Source of the DNA: Owenia fusiformis
Lineage: Eukaryota > Annelida > Polychaeta > Sabellida > Oweniidae
Assembly (NCBI GenBank): GCA_903813345.2
Contig: CAIIXF020000010.1
Coordinates: 29,102,425 to 29,166,424 of the forward strand
DNA length: 64,000 bases
Direction of reading: 5' to 3'
The first letter of the stretch is position 1, and every line of letters begins with the position of its first letter. The position numbers and the translations under genes are program-made. Below, in pieces: positions 35,020 through 44,732 of this stretch. The notes beneath the pieces were generated by a model. It was not told the origin of the DNA, ran no database searches, and saw only the letters and a list, made by a program, of their open reading frames with translations.

Positions 35020-35964
35020 GCTAGATATCTCCAATTCTAAGTAGATAATAATTTGCAACATGAATGAACAATGAATGATTGTCCTGTTAGTACAATAAGA
35101 AACGCCCCATGACACGACACATCGCGTTGTTTGTGACTTCTGTCTTATTATGTTCAAAGCACCATTATACATAGTGCACTTTTATATTACGGGTGTCCCA
35201 AAAATGATATTATACTTTGCGGTAAACAAAAATGTTAAGAAAAATTAAAGAAAATTATCTTAAAATCCTCAAGAACTGTGAGAACATCCCAATTTGTGGG
35301 CATAAATGACTGAATTAGTCTAAAATGGATTGAAAAAACGAAAATAATATTTTTCTTCAAAATTTTGGGCGCCTCTTACATTATGAAAGATTATTCCAGG
35401 ATATCCTATATACATGTCCTTAGTTGGTATACCGTCGTACAAATGACCCAATATATAGTGGGGAGATCTCATTGAGTATTAGCCGCCTTATCTAATGCTT
35501 ATGTTTTTTATTGAATAGATACTAAACTACTAATAAAGTAATTAAATGTTTAGTTTACTCTTTATATTTGTGTTATATCCATAAGTTAAGTACAGCTTAA
35601 TGTAGAGACAATGAAAAATGTGTCGTCGATTTACCGTTTTGTGATTTAACTGACATTACATATAGGCCTAAGGTCTCATTATTGAAAACTATAATACCCT
35701 TACCTTAGGCCTAAAGTATATATAGCATATAACAGACCTTAGGGGGTAGGTTGAGAATGTAACTGAAAAGTTGAGAACATATTTTGGTTAGAATGTTTGT
35801 TGTATTATAATTACAGCTCGAGTATTTTGTCCCCTGTGCCTTTAAACTCAGTCTACTATCTTGATATGTATTAATAAAAACATAGTGTTCTGATAAGAAC
35901 ATAGTGTTCTGATAAGAAAAAAGAAATCATACCTCAGCTGCAATCATACCTCAATCTAACCCTA
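35020..35964 (+). other. 3' flank of the MPEG1-like gene
   Basis: No further gene. A lone mariner-type end (gggtgtcccaaaaatgatat) occurs at about 35191. An AATAAAG signal near 35531 is a possible polyadenylation site. Confidence 0.4.
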
Positions 35965-36534
35965 CTATCACACCCAACTAGTTCTCACTACGTTCTCGAA
36001 AACGGGCTTAAACTGTGCACGAATGGATTTGACGTACTAAGAACCCACTAAGAACGGTTTGGGATCAGTTTACAAACTTCATGAAACTACTAGAACGAGT
36101 AGGTCCTCCATAACTTAGAGCATGCTTAATATTTTCTGGTGATTGTCAAAACGTTGCCTAATCGGTTTTAAACTGTGTGCGAACTGAATAAACGTAGCTA
36201 CAACGTTCTACGGTCTGTTTACGAACTTTATGGACTTTCCCGGACAGGGAATGTGATTTAGAATTTTAAATCGATTCAAAATTCGATGGCGACCATACCG
36301 TTCTGTAATCAGGTCATGATGACCTTCTAGGCTAAGGGACGCGTTATACGACATTGCACACCGACGCGGTGTGACCTGAACGCACTGCGAATGAGATGGA
36401 CGTATTGAAGACTGTTTATGAACGAAGTAGCTAATTATTTTAGACATATTTCCCGACCACAGCCAAATTGAGCCCGTTTTACGATGTTTTCGTAGGACTG
36501 GCAAGAACGGGTAAGAACTAGTTTGGTGTGATAG
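35965..36534. mobile_element. TIR element family D, copy 2 (570 bp)
   Basis: ctatcacacccaactagttc on the left and gaactagtttggtgtgatag on the right. Its right arm (about 36420-36534) matches the left arm of the 28098 copy in reverse complement, including the cccgtttta and tccgaccac type words. The two copies differ in internal deletion. Confidence 0.8.
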
Positions 36535-36682
36535 GGGGGTAAAATGTGTTCCCTCATTTTGCGATTGTAAACGCTTGAAAATGAATTTACCCTTAACCGG
36601 CTTATGCTATTGGAATAACACTACCGGTTGGGTCTGCCCCCCCCCCCCTCATATCACAGGGCCTCGAGTGTTCTTGGCTCTT

Positions 36683-36730
36683 CCGACTCTTGCCGAAGTA
36701 TTCCGACTCTTGCCGAAGTATTCCGACCTG
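36683..36730 (+). repeat. 20-bp tandem repeat, about 2.3 copies
   Basis: ttccgactcttgccgaagta is repeated directly, followed by a partial third unit. It lies after a C-run near 36640. Confidence 0.7.
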
Positions 36731-37228
36731 AGCTAAGTATTCTGAGTTTACTTATTTTTTCAAATACATTCGATAGATGTCTAAGTTGGTTTGTTATCAT
36801 TTTGTCTTTTGATTTATTTTATTCGATATGTGTCTCCTAATGTTCACTCTGGCAGACTTTGCTAATACATTAGGATGCGTTACGTCTTATCGATAAGCTG
36901 GATTCATTTTATTCGAAAGATGGGCTGTGTCACTCTGGTAGAAAACCATGTGTGTTTTTTTGTTTTTGTTTTTATTTTTGCTTTTGAAATTGCTTTGTAT
37001 ACATTTTTAACCCATTATGGGTATGCATGTGTTATAAATATAAAGTTAATAAATCCAATACAATCGCTGGTTGACTTTGCTAACTTAGTTCTATAACGGA
37101 TACGTTACGTCATATTACGGCTTTACCATATTGATTGTGATTTTTCCTTTTATATAAGTAATCTCAGGTTCCGACCCCCATCACCCCACCTTTGCTTACG
37201 TGTGATTCAACAAACTCCGTGCACTTGT
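36731..37228. other. 3' flank of the GT31 gene
   Basis: No gene on either strand. On the - strand this is downstream of the glycosyltransferase stop at 37229 and would hold its 3' UTR. Confidence 0.4.
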
Positions 37229-40200
37229 TTATTTGTTATTATGCATTAAGGCATGATTTACCATTTCGATTTGCTTGTATAGAGATTCAGGATGTTCTTC
37301 AACTTCTTTTGAATCCCACCTTAAAAAATGAACTACTATATGTCTCTTTTTTACTCTGCCAAATTTCATTGTATTGAAGATATAAAACTGTTGGAAATTG
37401 ATCGAAGGGTATGGCTTTATACCTAAAACATCAACCAATTCTCCAATATAGTTATCATCTGGGAAAATGAATGGAGTCCTACAGAACATAGCATTCAGCT
37501 CAATAGCTAAATCCATGGAGACAGCAAAGCCTGAACCTGCCGCATATGGCGAGAATATTTCATTGGGCCATTCAATGGAGCACTTAAACGTCCATTTTCC
37601 TGTTTTATAATGTGTGATATTCCTATAGATTTCACCTAAGTAAATTCTAGTTACCTCTGAATCAAACAACTCTCCCGATATTTGTACAAATTGAGGGATA
37701 TTCACTACTGTGTCATGGGTGGCCCGCATGATAAGCGAAGCATGTTGACAAAATTGCTGGGCCCATCGGTAACCTGTCATTGTTTTGCTAGTCAAATTAT
37801 TGTAGCCATCACTAAAACTTCCTTGAATTATATCTCTGTATTGGTGACTTTCGTGTGAAATGTTTGCCATTCTGTCAGCATTTAGTGATATTCCAAGTAT
37901 GAAGGCAGTTCTTATAGACCAGCCATTGTGTTCTGTTATATTTGCCCATGTGGCTCTTATAGCCCTCCTGAAGATATGACCACTATCTGAAAGTAGCAAT
38001 CAGTTCTTTAAATGAGCACAAGTACCAAATAGGGAAAGGACCAAAAGTTGCAATGTAACCTAGCAAGCAAAAGCAAACTCTAAATGTATACCAATGCAGA
38101 CTTGCCAACCTAAAATGAAAAATTTTCGGGAGATTTAAAAAAAATTGCGGTACTTTTACGGGAGTTTTTCTTCAAAATCCGGTAGTTTTTGCAGGAGTTT
38201 TTTGAAAAAAAGCGGGAGTTTTTACGGGAGATTTTTGAAAAAACAACCTAGTTTTTACTGGAGATTTAAAAAACGGGAGTTTTTGCGGCAAATTTAGAAA
38301 AAACAGGAGTTTTTACGGGAGATTTTGAAAAAACGGGAGTTTTTACGGGAGATTTTTTTAAAAAAGGTATTTTTCCGCGTTAAATTTTAAAAAACGTGAC
38401 TTTTTTACGGAAGATTTCAGAAAAACGGGAGTTTTCGCGGTAGGTTCTGAAAAAACGGAAGATTTTACGGTAGTTTTTTAAGAAAAACGGGAGTTTTTAC
38501 GGTAGATTTCTGAAAAAATGGAGTTTTTACGGTAGATTCTGAAAAAAACGGGAGTTTTTACGGTAGATTTCTGAAAAATTGGAGTTTTTACGGTAGATTT
38601 TGAAAAAACGGGAGTTTTTACGGTAAATTTCTGAAAAAACTGGAGCTTTTTCTTTAGATTTTGAAAAACGGGAGTTTTTACGGTAGATTTTGAAAGAACG
38701 GGAGTTTTTATGGTAGATTTCGGAAAAAACGGGAGTTCTTACAGTAGGTTTCTGAAAAAACGGGGTTTTTTACGGTAGATTTTGAAAAAACGTGAGTTCT
38801 TACGTGAGTTCTTACCTCAATCTGTTTGAGGTTCCATTTTTAGGTTCGGTTTTTCGCGCATGAGCATTAAATCCAGCGATTTAATTGGTTGAAATTATTA
38901 TGACGCTTGCGCAGTTGATAAATCAATTAGAACTTATAATCTAAGATAGATGTCACTTGCGTTCATTATTTCACAGCAGTCCCTACCCATAATGCGCCTT
39001 ATATTGCGGGAATATTTTGTTTAGCGCCATATAAAAACAAAAATGTATTCTCCCGACAGAAGTATGACAGAATATGAACTGGCCCCCGTTTGTGGACATT
39101 TGGTGCGCAAACTTATACCGAACTGATCGCAGAAAAGCAATTTGAATCATGGGAATGAAGTACTTTTAAGTTATTTATGAAAGTATCGATAGTGAAACAT
39201 GGGAGCCAATCCTTCTTGGAGTAAAAAACAGAGATTTTACGGGAGTTATACCAAGAATATGGGAGATTTTACGGGAGTTATACCAGAAAATGGGAGATTT
39301 TACGGGAGTTATACCAAGAATACGGGAGATTTTACGGGATATTTCAGCAAAAATATGGGAGATTTTACGGCCATATTTTTAAAAAAATTACTGGAGATTT
39401 GGGTAGAAATACGGTACGGGAGTTTACGGGAGAAAACGGTACGGGAGTTTGGTGTTGCTTACGGAAAAACAAAAAAATTACGGGAGATTCTAAAAAACGG
39501 GAGGTTGGCAAGTCTGCCAATGTGTATATTGGTATATCCTTAATAGATTTTAAAATGTCGAAAGGCTTATGGTAGAAGATTTTGAAATTAATATGTTAGC
39601 AATTACTCTGGTGATCCGCTCGATTACGCTGGTTACCGAAACGGTAACAAAATGTCGGAACGCCGAAGGTACGATTTTTCTTTTTTCCTTATTTTACGCT
39701 TTGTAGGCAGAATCTCCACGACGTTTTTTCTCACAAACGTGTATCAGTATCATATGTTTTAGAAAATGTAAATGTTTGCGAAAATAGCTCAGAAGACAAC
39801 AGAATGGTCGATTTATTTCCTCACTTAAGTTACATAAACGGTTTGGGTTAAAAGTGCAGATCTTAACTGTTTCTCGAAAAACCGTTTCTGTAACTTAAGT
39901 GAGGAATTAAATCGACGATTCTGTTGTCTTCTGAACTACACTTCCCTCCATAAGTTTGGCAACCTTAGCTCCCCCATTGAACTAAGCTTATGTGTTAAAG
40001 CCTCTTTACCTTTGAATTTTTATTTACTTAACATGCGATGAAAATACTTATACTATTGATGGAAACGTAACTTTACTTTATTTCCAATACCTCCAAATTT
40101 TCTCAATTCTTTCTTTTCCTCAATTACAATAAGTCCAAAATTTAGATGAATTTTTGAAAATCGACATTCCCATGTTAACCTATAGGAAATGGTAGGTTTG

Positions 40201-41919
40201 CCGCAAGTCATATGACAGAATATCCATCCATCCGAGTCCTTGCGAAAAATACGAGTTAGGCAGGCAATTGAATTTGCTAACTTTATTTAACAAAAAATTG
40301 ATATGTTTCTTCAGGTTCAACAAAGTTATAGGGCTATAAAGTCAAAATTGTTTTTCAAAAATCTCTCCTATCGAAATAAAACAGGAGGCGAAAAATTGTT
40401 TTCAAAAATGACTTTGAAGCGCTGTAACTTTAGTATTTATCAAATAAACTAAACACTTAGCGTACAAAAAAGTGAGACAATTTAATTTTCTATATCAATT
40501 TTTTTTTGCTGAATCTTTTACTGAAAAGATATCCTGATTTCTGATTTGCACCGAACCCTCCATTTTCCATTGGATTACATGGTAATGACAATTTCAAAAA
40601 TTCATCAAATTTATCATCAATTTTCGACCTATTGTAATTGAGGAAAAAATGAGAAAATTTGGAGGTATTGGAAATAAAGTCAAGTTACGTTTCCATCAAT
40701 AATATACTTAGTAAGTTATTTCATCGCCGGTTAAGTAAATGAAACGTAACGAGGCTTTAACACGTAGTTCAATGGGAGAGCTAAGGTTGCCAAACTTATG
40801 GAGGGGAGTGTATTTGTTCGCAAATATGTACATTTTCTTAAATATATGATACTGATACACGTTTTGTATTAAAAATGTCGTGCGAACTCTGCCTACAACA
40901 TGTGAAATAAGGAAAAAAGAAAAATCGTACCTTCGATGTTCCGACATTTTTGTTACCGAAAAGAACCGTGTCGGTAACCAGCGTAATCGAGTGAATCACC
41001 AGTGAATTATGAGGAAAGGCCCAAACTGTCTAAAACGACAGTTTCCATAGTAACCAATGAAATATGTCATTTATAAGCAGAATATGTTTTTATATTTAAC
41101 CTTTCTTGTACTTGTTATAGTTAAAAAATGTTCATGTAGAAAGTGAATTTTTGCCTTTTAAAAATTTGAAAAGTTGCGAGCAGTTCTTTCAATTTTGGAT
41201 AAGGTATTAAATGGTTATTTAAGATGGGAGTTACAGCTATTGCCTCGTTAATCTTCTTTGATTCAAAGTAAGCCTAGCTATATTATGAGTATTTTTTATT
41301 GAAAACAATGAAGAAAGAACTTTTGACTTTTATATTTGTTTTAAATAATTTCACTAATGCCCGGGTCACATTTGCTCCGATCCATCGGCCGGCGCCCGTC
41401 CGATTGAGTGTTCTGTTCAATATTGTATACAATTTTGAACAAAATACTCAATCGGCCGGGCGCCGTAGTGAAAATCGGCTCAAATGTGACCAAGGCATTA
41501 CCAGTGTATAATGATATAATCAGGGTGCTACTGTTAAAAAAGTAAAATTAAGTAAAGTAAAATTAAATGAACAAAGCCTCACCTAAAGTATCTGTCATGA
41601 TAACAATCAGAATAAGTTTCTCTTTCCCTGAATTTCTTTTGCATAAATCCTTTGGAGAATGAATATATCTGATGTCATCTAAGTAGGCAAAATTGTTGTG
41701 TGATAAATCAAAGAACTCTTTTGGTTGCGAGTGATTTTGCTTTGGAACAGTCTTGGGCAGCTTCCTTGTAAGTTCTTCACACGTTGTTGGTCGTGGGTTC
41801 TCCTTTGGTTTTGAACCCATCATTGATGGCCTATGGGTCCCTTTACTGAAATGATATATTATAAAAAGATAAACCATACCACAAGTTAGAATTATAACAT
41901 ACACTGCATTGCGAGGCAT
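37229..41919 (-). CDS. Beta-1,3-galactosyltransferase-like (GT31) type II membrane protein
   Basis: Two exons, 41919-41583 and 37986-37229, join at a phase-1 GT/AG junction, giving 364 residues, the usual size for Golgi beta-1,3-Gal/GlcNAc transferases. Exon 1: short cytosolic start, signal-anchor VYVIILTCGMVYLFIIYHF, stem, then SPKDLC. Exon 2 carries family motifs in order: RRAIRATWAN, the FSDGYNNLTSKTMTGYRWA block, NIPQFV, the KWTFKC..WPNEIFSPYAAGSGF acceptor-site block, and PDDNYIGELVDVLGI. The metal-binding triad usually read D-x-D (as in KTDSDIFVN) is R-A-T-H-D-T-V-V-N here: only the last Asp remains. The enzyme is therefore uncertain: it may be altered, inactive or an early pseudogene, though the frame is open. 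The 3.6-kb intron is largely inserted transposable elements. Confidence 0.85.
38015..38090 (+). repeat. Dispersed repeat, copy 2
   Basis: Partner of 330-425; see that entry. Its right side is interrupted by the element inserted at 38097. Confidence 0.5.
38097..39516. mobile_element. TIR element filled with acgggag-type minisatellites (1.42 kb)
   Basis: The ends cagacttgccaacct and aggttggcaagtctg are inverted. ccaatg flanks both sides (38091-38096, 39517-39522) as a target duplication. From about 38140 to 38820 the interior is some 20 degenerate units of about 33-36 bp on the pattern acgggagtttttacggtaga-tttctgaaaa. A unique middle (38820-39200) follows. From 39210 to 39500 there is a second array with gggagttatacc and gggagattttac units in the same orientation. 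The frame at 39199-39543 is only repeat translation. Non-autonomous; superfamily undecided. Confidence 0.85.
39790..39933. mobile_element. Inner fold-back unit (144 bp)
   Basis: cagaagacaacagaat begins a 55-bp arm that includes cctcacttaagttac and aaacggttt. It is mirrored to attctgttgtcttctg at 39933, around a 30-base loop. It sits between the outer element's left arm and the 39939 element. Confidence 0.75.
39939..40810. mobile_element. Mariner-like MITE (872 bp) with long inverted arms
   Basis: Starts cacttccctccataagtttg and ends caaacttatggaggggagtg, with TA on both sides (39937-39938, 40811-40812). Arms extend about 250 bp inward with ggcaaccttagctcccccat, ggaaacgtaac and ccaatacctccaa and their mirrors. 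A one-ended copy is at 42914-43140. No coding frame. Confidence 0.85.
41355..41500. mobile_element. Palindromic MITE (146 bp)
   Basis: taatgcccgggtcacatttg at the left is mirrored by caaatgtgaccaaggcatta. The inner ccgattgagt and actcaatcgg also pair. It lies 82 bp 3' of the GT31 first exon's donor, inside the intron. Confidence 0.8.
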
Positions 41920-42458
41920 CGTGGATTACTGTTCATCTGGCTTGATAGCAACTTATTTTAAAATGCAATATATTGATATATGGCCTTGGATCTATATTTT
42001 CATTTGTCGACTCCAAGTTTTGATCCATAAGTTCATTGTGTTAATCCTAAGTCCATTGCATTAAAACTGCATCTAAACTGCAACCAAACTCCTATTGTTA
42101 CTTGCTGGAATTACACATGACGTTTCACAAAAGCTTCTTCGGTTTTAACCAGGTTTAAGAATTAGGTGTAATCACGATTGCGGTTTTACAAAAGCGCTTT
42201 TCTAAAACTCCAAGAACCCTTGTCACTAGTAAACGGCATAAGTCGTTCTTAGGCGATTAAGTGTGCAGTGTAATACCGATCGGTTTTTGTAAGACGCCTT
42301 ACCCGGGGTTTTACTAGTTTTTAACATTTGCCCTAAACGAAATATTTGATACATTTGAAACATTTGATACATGATGAGACTTACGCCACAAAATGTGTAA
42401 CAAATTAACAATGCGTGCGCGAGCTTTTTGCGACACGTCTATGTAACTGGTTAGGAAC
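41920..42458. other. Upstream flank of the GT31 gene
   Basis: No gene. The - strand promoter of the glycosyltransferase should lie here, but no core element is identifiable. Confidence 0.35.
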
Positions 42459-42602
42459 TAAATCCATTTATTAGTGTTCGTTGTCACGGACTTTATTACG
42501 ATTTTTGTTTTAGACGTTTCGATCATGCATTTTGCTATCGAAACGTCTAAAACAAAAAATTGTAATAAAGTCTGTGACAATGAACACTAATAAATGGATT
42601 TA
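42459..42602. repeat. 144-bp near-perfect palindrome with gaaacgtc tails
   Basis: The left arm taaatccatttattagtgtt (42459 onward) mirrors the right arm ending aacactaataaatggattta at 42602. The arms are about 65 bp with very few mismatches, around gatcatgcattttgct. The inner ends read atcgaaacgtctaaaac outward on both sides. This is the kind of tail seen in Penelope-like elements, so this could be an inverted dimer of such a tail. Family assignment is tentative, the palindrome is certain. Confidence 0.85.
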
Positions 42603-42799
42603 ATATTACCAGACTATGAATTTATTTAATGTGATCAGGTTAGGGACTACTCTTGTAAGTTTTCAATATTTCCCTTTTCTTATATTTTACTTTGCTTTGT
42701 TTCTTCTTTTTTCCTTGCCGATGTATCTTTTTACTTCCTTTCTTTTTTCAGAATATTTTATCTATAAAGGTAATATTGCTATAAGCTCGTGTTATATTT

Positions 42800-42911
42800 G
42801 TCGCATTTTCATAGCAAAGGGCTATGAAAGATATCGCAATAAATTTCAAACAATCATATTTTTGATTTTGGCTATTTTCTGAAGTCAGGTGCATAAGTTA
42901 AACCGATGCAT
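42800..42911 (+). repeat. Dispersed repeat family B, partial copy
   Basis: ttggctattttctgaagtcaggtgcataagtta with the usual B word order (compare 2990-3050 and 21630-21690). Cut off at a TA by the insertion that begins at 42914. Confidence 0.65.
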
Positions 42912-42913
42912 TA

Positions 42914-43140
42914 CACTCCCTCCATAAGTTTGGCAACCTTAGCTCCCCCATTGAACTACGTGTTAAAGCCTCTTTACGTTTGAATTTTTATTTATTTACC
43001 TGCGATGATATAACGTATAATATTGATGGAAACGTAACTTGGCTTTATTTCCAATACCTCCAAAATTTCCCAATTTTTCCCTCGATTACAATAGGTCGAA
43101 AATTGATGATAAATTTGATGAATTTTTGAAAATCGTCATT
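42914..43140 (+). mobile_element. One-ended copy of the 39939 mariner-like MITE
   Basis: cactccctccataagtttgg to about 43140 matches the left arm of the 39939-40810 element nearly base for base. The right arm is missing. Confidence 0.8.
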
Positions 43141-43344
43141 ATTTTGTATTTTCTGCACATACCCTTTATGCTAAATAAGCAAAACTAAAAATTGAAATCA
43201 AATATAAATGACATATAGTGTTCTAGTATGAAATCAAACGTGTCCTTGTTTTGCAGTTTTCTCACTAAGATAGTAGAGGGTTTAAGCTTAGCTTGCGATA
43301 TTTTTCATAACGTAACCGTGAACGCAAAGCTAATGAATCAATAC

Positions 43345-43500
43345 AGTACTGTAACGACCCTTGGGCATGCTCGTCGTGTACCGAGCCAGATACTAGACTC
43401 GAAAGAGAATGTGCTAAATTCAATGCCCCGTACGGGAATCGAGCCCAGGACCTCCCGCTCTCGAGTCAGACGCTCTACCCCTGAGCCATAAAGGCTAGGC
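43345..43500 (-). repeat. tRNA-derived SINE
   Basis: On the - strand, from about 43492, the sequence has a tRNA-like head: A-box tggctcaggggtagagc, then a TC-loop/B-box gggctcgattcc. An unrelated body follows (to about 43345). The cloverleaf is imperfect (acceptor stem mispaired), so this is not a functional tRNA gene. The + strand shows the mirror as gggaatcgagccc and gctctacccctgagcca. Confidence 0.7.
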
Positions 43501-44230
43501 ACTACAGCTGAGACTGTAGCAGCGACTTGGTATCGAAGGTCATTACACCACTGTATCGCGCATACAAAACAAGCGCTACTTAGTCTACTTCAAATACCTG
43601 ATCAGCTTCCGAGCTGTGTTTAGAACGAGAGATTTGCAATTTCACGTTGGTGTCAACAGGAATCATTATACTCATGTCTATTGAATACTATGCTTTTTGA
43701 TTTCGATGCTCAGTATAATGCTTTCTGAAGAAAATAATGTGTGTCATTCATGTTTTAGCTCCAAATGTCTTACGAAACGAGCTTGTATGTATCATAGAAA
43801 ACTAGCTATATATCTACAGTATCAATGGCATATTGCACGATGATGTGTAGTATATGTAATTGACTAATAATTATGTAAGAAAACGATATGCATATGCATT
43901 GTATAGGGCAACTTGTGCGTGCGTACAGGTTGACGTTTCGATTTTATATGCATTGCTTAAAGTCTCTACTATTGTAATCTTTCAATGAATGATCTCGGGT
44001 ATGAAAAATCATAATAGGGATTATAAGGCATCATTGAAAAGGTGTTCCAAGTATTTTCATCCTCCGATTGCAGGGCTCCCAAGATCCAAAACATAGATTC
44101 AACAAAGCATCAGGGGTACTTTGGGTCAGGATCTGATACTGTAAGTTTATGTAGAACTAAGTGCTGGCTTATATGGGACTTCCTCTTTACAGTCTTCTTG
44201 TTACCTCTCTTGCAATAATTGGAGGAAAAT
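43501..44230. other. Gene-free stretch 3' of the ITAM receptor
   Basis: No exon supported; it would contain the 3' UTR of the - strand receptor ending at 44231. Confidence 0.4.
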
Positions 44231-44655
44231 TCACTTGTAGACTGGCATACCCTTCACCGCCGCCTCTTCCGGGCTCATTCGAAGTCGTTCATATTTTGGC
44301 TCTTCTGCTGTATCTATAGTGGAATAAATGTCATCATGTATTTCATTTTTAGTCACCATTGCTTCATTTTGGTAAATGACTGTTGATGTATCATCTGTTA
44401 CACCATCATTTAATGTTGGTTTGCCTTCGTTAATACCTGCTTGGCCTTCTGGGGCATCGGCATTTGGATGATCGTCGTTATATGTTCTCTCTCTGTACTT
44501 GCAAGTACACATCACTCCGATTATAACGCACGCTAGTAGCAGTAATAAACCCAAAATGACGGTAACAACTGTTAGATGGTGAATGGGTTGCGCATATTGA
44601 GCGAGTCGGGTTGGCTTTTGGGAAGGTGAGGATGTTGGACTTATTGTACTTGCTT

Positions 44656-44732
<77 letters not shown>

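Larger units (their letters stand above)
39608..41002. mobile_element. Outer palindromic element of a three-element nest
   Basis: The left arm (39608-39788) starts ctggtgatccgctcgattac and includes gctggttaccgaaacgg and cgaaggtacgatttttc. The right arm (40813-41002) is its mirror, ending gtaatcgagtgaatcaccag. Arms are about 180-190 bp and roughly 85 % alike by eye. Two other inverted-repeat units occupy its centre (39790-39933 and 39939-40810). No transposase frame. Confidence 0.8.

Noticed and set aside
35191-35400. gggtgtcccaaaaatg as a mariner-like element in the MPEG1 3' flank
   Set aside because: Only one end is visible; no inverted partner or TA-bounded unit could be defined.
39199-39543. 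114-residue open frame with YGSYTKN-type repeats
   Set aside because: It is the translation of the acgggag minisatellite inside the 38097-39516 element, with no sign of a real protein.
43420-43495. Functional tRNA gene on the - strand
   Set aside because: A- and B-box are present but the acceptor stem does not pair and an unrelated body follows, so it is a SINE head.
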